Shown here: one piece after another, positions 7,963 through 17,868 of the stretch
Layout of the letters: every line of letters starts with the position of its first letter
Numbering within the stretch: position 1 is the first letter of the stretch
From: Ophiothrix spiculata
Lineage: Eukaryota > Echinodermata > Ophiuroidea > Amphilepidida > Ophiotrichidae
Assembly: GCA_000969725.1 (NCBI GenBank)
Contig: JXSR01S002225.1
Reading direction: 5' to 3' (one strand)
Length of the DNA stretch: 21,542 nt
Position numbers and translations under genes: made by a program
The notes under the pieces: model-generated
Seen by the model: only the letters and a program-made list of their open reading frames with translations
What the model was told of the DNA's origin: nothing
Database searches by the model: none

Positions 7963-8538
7963 ATTTTCACAAATGTTGTGTGAAAAATATAAACACTGCA
8001 AAATACAGTGTAGTTATATATCAAAATATGTTCAATTTGGCCCAAAAGAGCAACGCATATTTCATCAAAATTTTGTGCTCTTTATTATTAAACACCTCAT
8101 TTGCAACTAAAAATCTGTCAACTTTTTACGGCAAACCAATTTCGACCTGATTGGCTAGATGACACGCGGAATGTGTGATATTGAATTAAGTAGATTGTTA
8201 GTACATGTTGAGAGAAACTAAATTTAAATCAATTGACACCAATATATTAAAAATTATTATTGTAATAACAAAATGATGCAACAACAGAACAAATTGTCTG
8301 AACGCTTTTTAAAACAAAAAGTTAATCTACTTTTCAGAGAGTCACATTTTGATTTGCCAGACCATTTAAAACTACAAATTTAAATCAACTACTAAAATCA
8401 ACTGTGATGATATAACGAATGGAACGTGACAGAGGCCTTCAATCAATTTCACTGGCAATTTCCTCTGATGAGAGTCATTTACTGCCATTGATAAATCCAC
8501 AGATGTGTAAACACACATTTGCATTCAAGTTGTAGTAA
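7963..8538. other. Non-coding stretch, no gene seen
   Basis: AT-rich with only short chance frames. No RNA gene or repeat supported. Confidence 0.45.
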
Positions 8539-8729
8539 GGGTGCACGCACCATTAGATTTCCTGGGGGAGAAGGACGTTTTTCGAAGAAAAAAATTCCTC
8601 CTCCATAGGCAGAAGAAAAAAATCACCCCTGAACATGGAGTAGGGAAAAACAAAAATTCGCCCAAACGGGACCCAAAAAAATCCCGAACCCAACTTCCTG
8701 CTCCCCCTGGAAATCTAATGGTGCGCCCC
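8539..8729. mobile_element. MITE, PIF/Harbinger-like (TAA target)
   Basis: The left end reads GGGTGCACGCACCATTAGAT and the right end, reverse-complemented, GGGGCGCACCATTAGAT; both continue TTCC and GGGGGAG. TAA flanks both sides (8536-8538 and 8730-8732). A 3-bp TWA target and G-rich ends fit PIF/Harbinger. The 191-bp body is purine-rich and non-coding; frames across it are read-through. Confidence 0.7.
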
Positions 8730-8776
8730 TAAACATAGGTGAAAAATAGGTGACCTGCAAGATGACAATTTGCCAT

Positions 8777-8978
8777 GTGAGTGCAAGAAAGTCGTATCTG
8801 CAATAGCTGCCATTAACTTTTGACTGCACACTGTATAATCTCCAGTCTTGGGTCAGTAGCTCTTGAAGAGCCACGGACATATGGCAGAGAGATTTTGAGG
8901 ATATGTGAAATTCTAGTGACTAGGTGTTAAAAATAAAACACAAGGCAACCATTGCAAATACGACTTTCTTGCACTCAC
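8777..8978. mobile_element. MITE-like element with 35-bp inverted repeats
   Basis: The arms 8777-8811 and 8944-8978 match at 32 of 35 positions when one is reverse-complemented (GTGAGTGCAAGAAAGTCGTA shared exactly). The interior is ~130 bp and non-coding. No clear target duplication. It begins only 47 bp after the previous MITE. Confidence 0.65.
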
Positions 8979-9080
8979 ACAACAAAATCTAATCCCAATC
9001 CTATTTGCAGATACCCACTCCTACTTTTGTTTTCAGATGTTCCATTTATAAACCACTGAATATTTTGGACTACATTAGTT

Positions 9081-9158
9081 CTTGCTCAGAGCTGTCCACT
9101 ATCCTCTTTGGAACAATCAAAAGAGTGGCAGCGTTCATTGCTGGGTCCGTGGGAGGGG
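9081..9158 (+). repeat. Short, internally deleted copy of an inverted dispersed repeat
   Basis: CTTGCTCAGAGCTGTCCACT at 9081-9100 and CATTGCTGGGTCCGTGGGAG at 9136-9155 both occur, reverse-complemented and in the matching order, at 14628-14648 and 13934-13957. Here they are 33 bp apart, there about 670 bp. The simplest reading is that this copy lost its interior. Confidence 0.6.
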
Positions 9159-10100
9159 AAATCAGGGCAACGGACTACATGTGTAATTACACATTAATTC
9201 AAAGAAGTCTAGCCAATCAAAAGTACAGTGTAATCATCACAACAATTAATGCAAGCAATCTTTCCTGTATTTCCTGAAATTATAGATACAGTCTATTAAA
9301 CACAATTGTGACCATTCATTACTATCTTTCATAAAGTTTGCTTTTTTAAGTTTGAGACACACAGCAAAATGATTGTGCAAGTCAAATTCTAACGAAATAA
9401 AGATTTTACAAATTTCAAATGTTCATGCCTTTTTTTAACATCTTCTTGCAAAATACCAACTGTCATTTAAGGCCAAAAATGATGCAGTCTGGGAAATGTG
9501 CAAGTTGAAATTAAAGTTTAATGGGACCAAAAGTATACTTTTTCCGAAAGTTTCCCAATTTTAAGCATTTTGTCATGTTTTGAAGATCGCAATTCCACTT
9601 TTTGGAGTGACCGCATTGAATTATAGATGATACTCATCAATTTTAAGTTCACACCTTGTCAATATACTTTTAATCATATAAAATAACTCTGTAAGCTCCT
9701 GAGGTTTTCCACCTTTGGGGTTAGGCTGCCGGTTTTCCACCTGTGGTCGCCTGTCCTGCGTCAGCAGTAGTTTGTATTTTCATTTGTAAAATAACCTAAT
9801 TATAGATAGGCCTAGACAAATTTTACGGTGTATTTGAAAGTTTTGAGAGTCAAGAACTGGCGATTGCGAAAGAGTTGTTTCTAAGTTCTGGTTCAAGTTT
9901 TGATTATTATATTGTATTTTGTATACCATATTTATGTGACTATTGTATCTAGTATAATAATGTATTCATTTTACTTGTATTGTTAGTTGTCAATATTTCT
10001 TGTAATTTTATTATTCTAAATGTTCTATATTTACGATAAGGATTTTTAAGGTGTATAATGTGTAAATTTTTAATGAATTCTAAATGTACGTAATATTATA
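9159..10100. other. Non-coding stretch; right part may be LINE 3' region
   Basis: No gene recognised. GGTTTTCCACCT occurs twice (about 9703 and 9732). From about 9890 the strand becomes TTGTAT-rich and runs into the MITE and LINE-type tail that follow, so it could be 3' untranslated sequence of the same retrotransposon. This is an inference. Confidence 0.35.
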
Positions 10101-10553
10101 TGTGGATCGTCATATCGAAAGGTACCTTAATACCGGCATAGTACATTACAAGATACGGGCCATTGAAGCTAAGCATAGTCAAAAATCACGTCCAAGGTCG
10201 AATTTCTAATTTCATCAGAAAGGTTATCATTGAAGTGTATTCTATCATATTAATCAGCATTTCAATTCCAACATCCAAAACATAAGAAAAATGTATTAAA
10301 AACCAAACTAAAAATCCTCTCTCCATTCAAGATTTACTAAGTACAAAAACTTTAAACTCGATTTTCTCAGAACTATAGTTTTCCGAATCAGCCCGATGCC
10401 TTTTACCAATTTGGGTGTTACTTCGCAACCGAACATCCAATAACCAAAATCAAGGTGTCATTTTAAAGCTTAAAATCTCAGCTTTCAGATGAGACCAAAA
10501 AATCAATTTTGATTTTGCCGACCTTAAGGTACCATTCGATATGACGGGTCACA
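10101..10553. mobile_element. MITE family A, copy 2 (TA target)
   Basis: The element ends are TGTGGATCG and GGGTCACA, flanked by TA at 10099-10100 and 10554-10555. It aligns with 1946-2362 along its length (CATTGAAGCT, AGCATAGTCAAAAATCACGT, GTGTATTCTATCATATTAAT, TTTCAGATGAGACCAAAAAA) in the same orientation. This copy is 453 bp and has an extra stretch near 10340-10370 that copy 1 lacks. No coding capacity. Confidence 0.75.
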
Positions 10554-10676
10554 TATAAGCTAGGTATTTTTACCTATTGTATTTTTATTGTATAGAGGGC
10601 CTTTATGAAAAGCAGTGCTGGTCCACTTATTGAGGCTACCCTCTTTTAATATGTCGCAAATAAATAAATAAATAAA
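10554..10676 (+). mobile_element. Probable LINE 3' tail
   Basis: AGAGGGCCTTTATGAAAAGC, then AGTGCTGG, TGAGGCTACCCTC and a terminal (AAAT)n run ending about 10676. A GGGCC...CAGTGCT...GGCTACCCTC stem followed by an AAAT microsatellite is typical of 3' ends of non-LTR retrotransposons. No reverse transcriptase frame is present. MITE copy 2 seems to have inserted into this tail or its upstream sequence. Confidence 0.45.
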
Positions 10677-10885
10677 CTTGCAACAAATATCATTTAAAAG
10701 ATAGGTGTGTTCTTTTTGAATCTGCAAAAAAACAAAATTGATCAGGGACAAACTTTACACAATTGTGTTTGATTCATGCTTGTTCAAAGAAGAAGTATTC
10801 CTCTAGTCTAAAAAAACAATTTTTCCAAGAGTATTTAATTAGTTTCTTTCCTCTACTCAATTTTCACATTTGGTACCACTCTTAA

Positions 10886-11589
10886 GGGCCCTCTCAACCC
10901 TTCATTTTCAGGAATGGTTTTTGCTCTGTAACTCTGCAACGAATAATTAAATCCATATAAAAGTATACATTTCTAGAAGTGAATTTGCATACTGAACACG
11001 CTGGTCAGGTCATTTTTGGACCAAAATGTGGTAGGTCCAAAAAAGGTCAAAAAATCATGTTTTGGCCCCAAAATTTACGGGAAAGCTAACTACACTTTGC
11101 TTTGGTAAAATTTTGAACTGTTTTACTTTTTAGAATCTAGAAAGCAATATCTAGGAACGCTTTTTTCAAATTTTTGATTTTTTTCTTCATTTTTAAAATA
11201 TTGCCAAAAATAGGTCAAAATCCCTCTGCTGCCACCAAAAATTGTGTCAGCAGTGGGATTTTTGACATTGTTGGACCAATTTTTGACAATATCTCAAAAA
11301 CTAAGAAAAAAAATCAAAAATAGATATTGCTTTCTAGATTCTAAAAAATAAAATGGTTTGAAATTTCACCAAAGCAAAATTTAGTTAGCTTTCCCGTAAA
11401 ATTTTGGGCCAAAAATATGATTTTTGGACCTAGAGCCAAAATGACACATTTTGGTCCAAAAATGACCTCACCATCATGTTCAGTATGCAAATCCGCTTCT
11501 AGAAATATATACTTTTATTTGGATTTAATCATCCGTTGCTGACTTACAGAGCATAAAACATTTCTGAAAACAAAGGGTTGACAGGGCCC
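10886..11589. mobile_element. 704-bp fold-back element (TTAA target)
   Basis: TTAA lies on both sides (10882-10885 and 11590-11593). The left half 10886-11231 and the right half 11246-11589 are imperfect reverse complements nearly end to end. Shared blocks include GGGCCCT, GATTAAATCCA, TTTGCATACTGAACA, TTTTTGGACCAAAATGTG, ACGGGAAAGCTAACTA and TTAGAATCTAGAAAGCAATA. The centre is CTGCTGCC...GTCAGCAG. No coding capacity. The TTAA target fits Kolobok or piggyBac non-autonomous elements. Confidence 0.8.
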
Positions 11590-11645
11590 TTAATACAGGA
11601 AAACTTGAAAATTCACCCATAACCAATCCACTCCCTGCCCCAACC

Positions 11646-11852
11646 AAGAGAAGATATCGTGTGTATCCCATCATGCATTGTTGCCTATGGCAATTTGTAC
11701 AGGAAGTCATGTGAGTAGTTAGTAATGAAGCATGCTCAAAATAAAAGGTTATAACAATTAACTTTGATTTATGGACATTTACTACTCTCATTATTTCCTA
11801 TACAATCCCATAGGAAGCAATGCATGATGGGAAACAAATGATATCTTCTCTT
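11646..11852. mobile_element. MITE family B, short member with 9-bp target duplication
   Basis: GCCCCAACC is present exactly on both sides (11637-11645 and 11853-11861). The ~45-bp inverted repeats share AAGAGAAGATATC and CCCATCATGCATTG, then CCTATGG. The interior is AT-rich and non-coding. A 9-bp duplication is unlike mariner, Harbinger or hAT, and fits Mutator- or Merlin-like elements; I cannot decide. It is related to 4134-4659. Confidence 0.75.
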
Positions 11853-11870
11853 GCCCCAACCTAGCTCGAT

Positions 11871-11958
11871 GTAGCGCTGTGTCTCTTCTGTCCACTAGCG
11901 CTACGTAACATAGTGTATAAATATAGCGGGGTTATGCCGACAGCAAGTTGGTGTCGGC
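11871..11958 (+). promoter_or_regulatory. TATA-like box between two small hairpins
   Basis: TATAAATA lies at 11916-11923. GTAGCGCT (11871-11878) pairs with AGCGCTAC (11897-11904), and GCCGACA (11936-11942) pairs with TGTCGGC (11952-11958). The second hairpin falls about where a start site would be. No downstream gene is recognised on the plus strand, so function is unproven. Confidence 0.25.
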
Positions 11959-11975
11959 TGATTTTATTTCGATTT

Positions 11976-11985
11976 CACAACTTAC
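11976..11985 (-). promoter_or_regulatory. Strong 5' splice-site match, minus strand
   Basis: The minus strand reads AGACG then GTAAGTTGTG, a near-ideal donor. It lies just downstream (in the minus direction) of the 12100-12295 promoter-like cluster, so an untranslated first exon of about 12200-11986 is possible. No partner acceptor or protein was identified. Confidence 0.3.
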
Positions 11986-12099
11986 CGTCTTATTTTTCCT
12001 CTGTTTAATATAAATGAATATTGTTGTTATGGATCATTGCTCTTGATGCGAAAAATTATGAATTTAGACAAATTTTAGTCATATTTAAACTGCTATATT

Positions 12100-12295
12100 G
12101 TGATCTCTCGCGATGTTGTAATATCAAAACAATTTTCTCGGAATTCCCCCGGAAATGCCAACGCTATTTTAGACTAAATCCTCCAGTCCCTGTCGTGGCG
12201 CATTTTGCTCTCACGATCAACGGAACGTAGTGGATAAGTTGTTGGAGTCGGAAGGATTCATAATTATTAATGAGGCAATTGGCGCTTGCGCACTA
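12100..12295. promoter_or_regulatory. Promoter-like island (TATA-less motif cluster)
   Basis: Several housekeeping-promoter motifs occur within 200 bp of otherwise AT-rich sequence: TCTCGCGA (12106-12113), CCCCCGGAAAT, an ETS-type site (12146-12156), an inverted CCAAT box ATTGG (about 12278-12282) and GCGCTTGCGCAC (12282-12293), one mismatch from the NRF1 consensus. CpG density is also locally raised. Motif order does not fix the direction. A minus-strand donor (11985) and a plus-strand donor (AAAG then GTAAGT, about 12786) lie on either side. No first-exon coding sequence is recognised. Confidence 0.35.
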
Positions 12296-12299
12296 AAGA

Positions 12300-12901
12300 T
12301 ATTGTGATTTTTCGAAAGGTGAATTTTGGTCTCTTTAGTGCCACTCTATTTTGATGAATTATAGCGGATTTTAATAAAAATGTGGACAAGATAAACAGTT
12401 GTAGTGGGAAAAGTTATCTACTGGATTATATTTATACAACTATCATGATGTATTAAGTACACTTAGTGTCAAAATAATGTTGGTCAAAAGCTTGAACAGT
12501 GTAACCTGCTTTTTCGATGTTCTATTATCTCAGACATTAAACAGAGATTGTTGGCGATCGAGTATTAATGGCTGAGCACCTCGGACTAGCCCCAACCCAC
12601 CACCTCCAAATATCAAATCAAGTTTTAACAACCAGATAAGTAAAAAGTAACATGTAATGGTACATGTACTTTAATACAAGGAAATGGTTTTTTTTTTATT
12701 CCACTGGTATTTTAATTTGTGGTTATCTGCGATTTTGATTCATGTGAGGATATGATCTTGCAATTTAAATGCTTTGTCATGAAAGGTAAGTTGTAAGAGT
12801 AATTTTATGAATTTCTATAGTATCTCACAAAAATTATATGTTTGCAGTAAAATGAATATATCTGTACTCAAAGGCAGGTCCTGGACTAAAGTGCTGGCAT
12901 T
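12300..12901. other. Non-coding stretch, no gene seen
   Basis: AT-rich. A plus-strand donor-like AAAGGTAAGT occurs at 12782-12791 directly after an ATG, which alone is not enough to call an exon. Confidence 0.4.
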
Positions 12902-13377
12902 GGAATAGACCATTTCAAAATCCATCGGAAATCTCCAGAACATTGATCACGTGGCCGTTTTTTCAACCAATTATTTACGAGTTAAACAAATAATTTTCAA
13001 GAAAATCTATCATTTTTTTTGTGCAATAAAAGTGAAAAATAATTATATCCAGACCATACATAATTATATGAATTAATTCTGAACAACTTTAAGCAGGTAG
13101 TATCATATCATAAGCTCACTGACAGAGATAAACTTCAATTTGAAATTGGCTGAAAAAAGTTAAAATTGTAAGTCACCTCAGGACGCATCACACTATAAAT
13201 AAAAGTGCCTCCCTAGTGCTGTCCCTAATTACAAGTTCGAATTCATACACAATCAGTTAATGTGAACGTGGACTTTACATTCTGAGTATTGTGTTGAGGA
13301 GGCACTTTATCTGTCAGTAAAAGTGTAAAATCGGGTTTGGGAATTCTTGGAAGTCGTGTTTTGAAAAGGTCTATTGC
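12902..13377. repeat. Possible inverted-repeat element, 19-bp arms
   Basis: GGAATAGACCATTTCAAAA (12902-12920) matches the reverse complement of 13359-13377 (GCAATAGACCTTTTCAAAA) at 17 of 19. It encloses the hairpin at 13199-13310. Just outside the right end is a perfect 15-base palindrome, GGGGTTCGGAACCCC (about 13381-13395). The ends are not defined. Confidence 0.4.
13199..13310. repeat. Hairpin-forming inverted repeat
   Basis: ATAAAAGTGCCTCC (13199-13212) pairs with GGAGGCACTTTAT (13298-13310), with one bulged A. Inside, CACAATCAG (13248-13256) pairs imperfectly with CTGAGTATTGTG (13282-13293). It could fold as a ~112-nt stem with internal loops, or be the core of the surrounding repeat. 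Confidence 0.5.
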
Positions 13378-13933
13378 TCTGGGGTTCGGAACCCCTTCAC
13401 CTTTGTAATCGCACAAAAAAGCAGGTAAAATTGCAAGGATGCACAGCTAGGAAGGTACATTCATAACAACTATGACTGGCAACAAAGTGCAATTTAACTA
13501 ATCAAAGTCCTCGTATCACGCCTTGTTACTTAAAACAAAGCCAAAGGCAGCCATCTGGTTCTGCCACTGCATTCATATCTTGCGTCCGCTCAAATGTAGA
13601 CTCATCGATTGTTAAAAATATATCCTGCACCCAACACCAGACCTGCATTGATATCTTCAATTATCCCCATATTCATATTACATGAACACCTAGAGACTGG
13701 AACAAACTACCTCCACATAGAACATTGAAGATATAATAACATCAAAATTCCTGGATTAAGATCCAACTGCGCATGTGCACAAAATTAAACCTTCCTTGTT
13801 TGATCTGTGAGGATCAAAAACAGTTCAAGAAAAAGGATAAATATCAACTGAAATAATAATGTTAATTATTAGATGATAATCATCTACTACATTTTGTGCA
13901 GAAGGGTAGAACTAGTACCGTTCCCACAGACCG
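13378..13933. other. Non-coding stretch, no gene seen
   Basis: No exon, RNA gene or clear repeat apart from the palindrome at its left edge. Confidence 0.4.
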
Positions 13934-14648
13934 CCCCTCCCACGGACCCAGCAATGAGCCCAGCCAGCGCGCGTAGCGCACTGGCTGGGGGAAGGGAACT
14001 AGTAGACTGGATTGAGATTTGATCACTCCCCAATGAATTACTTATCTGACCACAATCTAAAGCGATTTGTCTCTATAATCACACCAATAGCACATTTACC
14101 CCCAAGCTTCAAGTTTAGGTCTTCTCCCAAAGCCACTGTAATCAACTTACAAAAGTGCCATTTTTATTTTAGTCAAGCAATGCTAATTCACTACTGAAAG
14201 TGTTGTTCATTAAGTTATCATATCTGATTGCTTTGTGTAATTATTGACCTATAAGTAAGTCACTGTGACTGTAGGCCAATATCAAATAAATTATATACTT
14301 CAATTTGTCACATTTGGAGTTCAATCTTTATAGTGAAAATATATACACCACAAAATTTGAACAAATTTTCAAATTTAACTTTTGCTAATGAGTTTGTACA
14401 AAGTGCTTCAGGGTGCTTGGCATAAGTGTGAGCCAGGTAGCCCCTGCTGTGAATTGAGAAACAGGATTTAGTTCTCAGTCAGAGTCTCTGGTTCTCAGTA
14501 GTTATTCTCTAATTATTCTCTGTATGCAGTATTTTGAGAGCCACCAAGCTTTGTCAGGATCTCAACAAACAAGATGTGTGTATTCAAGAGCTGTCTTTTC
14601 AGCACACTTTTGATTCTCTGCAGAGAGTAGTGGACAGCTCTGAGCAAG
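13934..14648 (-). repeat. Longer copy of an inverted dispersed repeat
   Basis: Both end blocks match, on the opposite strand, the short copy at 9081-9158: 24 bases exact at 13934-13957 and 21 bases exact at 14628-14648, with weaker similarity for ~30 bases inward of the latter. Next to the first block is a CG-rich hairpin: CCCAGCCAG (13959-13967) with CTGGCTGGG (13981-13989), and GCGC/GCGC inside. One minus-strand frame stays open for ~34 codons but matches no protein I know. Probably a transposon remnant. Confidence 0.5.
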
Positions 14649-16539
14649 AGCTACAGAAGGGACAAAAAGTAATTTATACACAACACTGAACAATACCAAA
14701 AGAAAAATAGAAGAGAAACAATAAAATGAGCAATTGAATAAAAAGAGATTCTAAATTGTGTACAAATAGGATGTCAACAAATTGTATCAATTCGTATCAA
14801 CCCACTGCACCATCTCCTTTCACCTCTATCTATAGTTATCAAATCAACCTATCTATTAATTTCCCACCTCTACCAACAAGAAGTGATAAGTTAAAAAAAC
14901 ACGAAGTTTTACCATTCCCTGAATCATCCATATCTGTTCAGTAAATACTTTCGAATACACAAACCTTTTTTTCTTGAAGTTTCAAAGAATATCAATATAA
15001 GAAAAAGCTTATTTGGACATATATCTTTGAATTGAACTTATTAGTTGAAACACAATAACAAAATGATAACAAGAAATGTCCAATTGCATTTCCATTGTTT
15101 TCTCTCTATCCTAAATTTCAGCTTACAATGATGTCACAGGCATTCAGCTTAAAGCCAACCTCACATTCTACACAGGAAATCAGCCCTAGCAACTCAACCC
15201 TATCCTACCACCCACCAAAACGACATCTTAACGCGTCTTAAATTAACACTTTCAACTTATCGCCTTACTTATCCACACCTAACAAGTGTTCCGTTTATAC
15301 ACACAGAAGTGGGCGAGCGAATCAAAAAACCCTGGAAGTCGCGAGGCACAAGGGTTTTAGGTACTCGACACGTGGGTGTACGAACCCTGAAAAAGCTGTA
15401 ATCTGGGACTTTGTGGTTAGCGGATTAGCGCAAACAAATCAAGATGCATGTAATGTAACAAGCTTTTAACATGTTGTACTCTATTCCCTCTTGATTGATA
15501 AATAGTTGATGACTCTGCGCTTGTCATAAAAACCATAAAGCCTGTATTGACATTTGGCTACTACTAACAGAATAAGCAAATGAAAAAGAGACACAAAGTG
15601 AAAATATCATAAGTCGCAATTTTGTAAGTCACCGCAAATGATAATGCAAATGCTGTCACATTACGTACAATAAGAGGCTAAATGCATATGCGTAAATAGC
15701 GTATACCCAGGTACCCAGAATACTCCCACACCATGATTGAAGACCGCAAATCCAGTGTCTCTATGCACAGCGTAAGTCACTTGAACATAACAGCACTTGG
15801 AAAGACGAGAGATGATGAATTCTGCTGTTACAAATAGTGTGGGTGGGTGGGTATAATTTGTACTGCGACTAAAATGCCATCTTACGTAATAGCTCCCATA
15901 CTTGAAACAATATAATTGAACTTTTTATTGTAATTATTAAGTGGAAAAAAGATAGTGCATAAATTGAAATGTTATGGATATTTCCTAAGTAAAATCTGAT
16001 TTCAGGATGCAAGTGTTTCTAATTCAGGTTTTAATTGATTGGATAGAGTTACGGACATAAAATATATTATGCCACTTTACTTGTAGGGGCAGTCCTATAC
16101 AGTTAACTCTATTTAATGTATGTAAGTGGTTTTTTTGTGTGTATCTTATGTAATAAAATAATAAATACTATTAATACTCAAACAAAGATGATAATTTGTG
16201 ATATCATTTGAAGATCTGTCTCGTTTGATGCACATATACACAATTAAAGTAGTATACATGACAAAGATGAGAAATGTGACATTTTGGTTTATTTCATACT
16301 TTCCAAACAGGCATCCAGTTAACATGATAAACCAAGATAAGATAGATGAAGACTTAATTACAGTTTGACACTTTGAAGTACATAATGAACAATTATAATC
16401 AATATGTCAGTTATGCCCTTTTGTCATGGGGCGGCAGTATTATAGTGAACATCTTTATAATAAAAATTACTTTTTTACTCCAAATATAACTTTTGAACAT
16501 CACAACTTCATGCAGATGAACCTTGTTAACAAAATCTGT
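14649..16539. other. Long non-coding stretch, no gene seen
   Basis: Short frames only. A region of slightly higher CG content lies at 15180-15440, with AAACCCT (about 15330) pairing with AGGGTTT (about 15352) and a CACGTG at about 15370. An octamer ATGCAAAT lies at about 15643, and GTGGGTGGGTGGGT at about 15840 has only three G-runs. None amounts to a gene. Confidence 0.4.
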
Positions 16540-16642
16540 TAACACAAAAAACCTGATAGCAAAAAAAGGATTTTGAAGTTCCAAGTGTTGATTTTCTATG
16601 TGAATATGTTTGAATAACACAAAAACCTGTTAGTGCAAAGGA
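16540..16642 (+). repeat. Short direct repeat pair
   Basis: TAACACAAAAAACCTGATAG (from 16540) and TAACACAAAAACCTGTTAG (from 16615) are near copies about 75 bp apart; both continue with CAAA and GGA. Confidence 0.5.
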
Positions 16643-16959
16643 TAACTGTGGGCACCAGTGATTTTGTGTTTCTGCTGTATTTGAAACCTTAACCTAAATG
16701 TTCGTCACTTTCATTCATGATTTTCCACACACACAAACAATAATCTTGATCATTAGAACAACCCATCTCCGTTTCAAATTCCGATGTGGCATAAATGAAA
16801 ATGATCCTTATGCATGCTTGCTATTATTACAAAAATTTAGCAAATTTTTCATCCTCGTTTCATCATCATTTTCGAAATAATAATATTGAACCATTATTAT
16901 GTCAGCAATTTGAAATTGGTTTAGATGAGTTCTTATGATCAATTTTATAATATAAGTAC

Positions 16960-17230
16960 ATCTACCCAACCAGGCCGCCATCTCTTGAAAACTGACGAGC
17001 TCATCATGCGATAAGGCAGCTATTTAGTTCCTACCAACAAAGTCATACGATAAAACAAGACGGTGCTTATTTTACATGCTTAAGGATATTGAACTCTTGT
17101 TTTTCTTCTCCTTTGTATTCAAACTCATACGCGGTGGTGTTTGTTAATTTTTGTCGACTTATTGAAGAAACCCAAAAGTTACGGCGGCGTCATAATGAAC
17201 CGATTCTGATGTTTCCTTAGGGGTTAATGT
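16960..17230 (-). promoter_or_regulatory. Possible promoter region with YY1-like site
   Basis: GGCCGCCATCTC at 16973-16984 reads GAGATGGCGGCC on the minus strand, the YY1-type sequence often found at first exons of housekeeping genes, with an ATG at 16979-16981. The minus frame from this ATG runs 54 codons (start MAAWLGRCTY) and is not recognised. CpGs are locally frequent to about 17190 (ACGCGG, ACGGCGGCGTCA). This is weak evidence. Confidence 0.22.
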
Positions 17231-17868
17231 CTGGGCTGTCACTGGGTTTAGAACAGGTTGATTTTTTTGTCTCTTTAGCAAAATGGGAAATTCATTATCA
17301 AAATAATAGTGGTAGATATGTTACTTTCAGAAATAGAAATGTATGTGGTAGCGAGATACGCTGCAGGGTTCTGTTGACTCATAACTGATTTTGTATTTGT
17401 GGGTTGAAGACAAGCAAACAAGTCTACAATGGCAAGGTAGCAAAATCATCTTGAATAATTCAGCAGAGAAGGGGATGGTTTACAGGCAAAACAAATGTCT
17501 TGTATATCTCTGTATCATTCGTTCATTATCAAATATCCTAGTCAAAGACAAAAATACCACCCTCAAGGTTGAAACTTTAAATTTGTTTGGTAAGCAGATC
17601 CCTGTAAAATTGAAATTGCCTTCAATTTTTCTGCAATTTATGACATAAAAAGAATGTTTTTAATTATTTTACAAACTAAACTTTGCCTGTTTGACAATGA
17701 CATCTAGTAGCAGTAAATACTTTAAGAGAAACCTCATTCCCATGGAATCTTTGTCTTTTTCTGAAAGAATTGAACAAAATATTTTTAAATACTTGGTAGA
17801 TGATTGTTTTTATAAAACATGTACCAAGTGTTAATCCTCTGCAGATACTTTTTTACACCTTCTATGTA
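17231..17868. other. Non-coding stretch, no gene seen
   Basis: One 85-codon plus-strand frame (17391-17648) has no recognisable domain, signal peptide or biased codon use. I treat it as chance. Confidence 0.4.

Noticed and set aside
11525-11791. 88-codon minus-strand frame
   Set aside because: It runs from the fold-back element into the next MITE, so it is read-through of two transposons.
11985-12230. First exon of CCT3 at the promoter-like island
   Set aside because: The expected N-terminal peptide is absent, and the internal exons are not found between here and 6003.
14520-14660. Minus-strand exon-like text (open ~34 codons after CTCTGCAG)
   Set aside because: Part of it is shared with the repeat copy at 9081-9158, so a transposon remnant is likelier than an exon.
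15835-15852. G-quadruplex
   Set aside because: Only three GGG runs in tandem.
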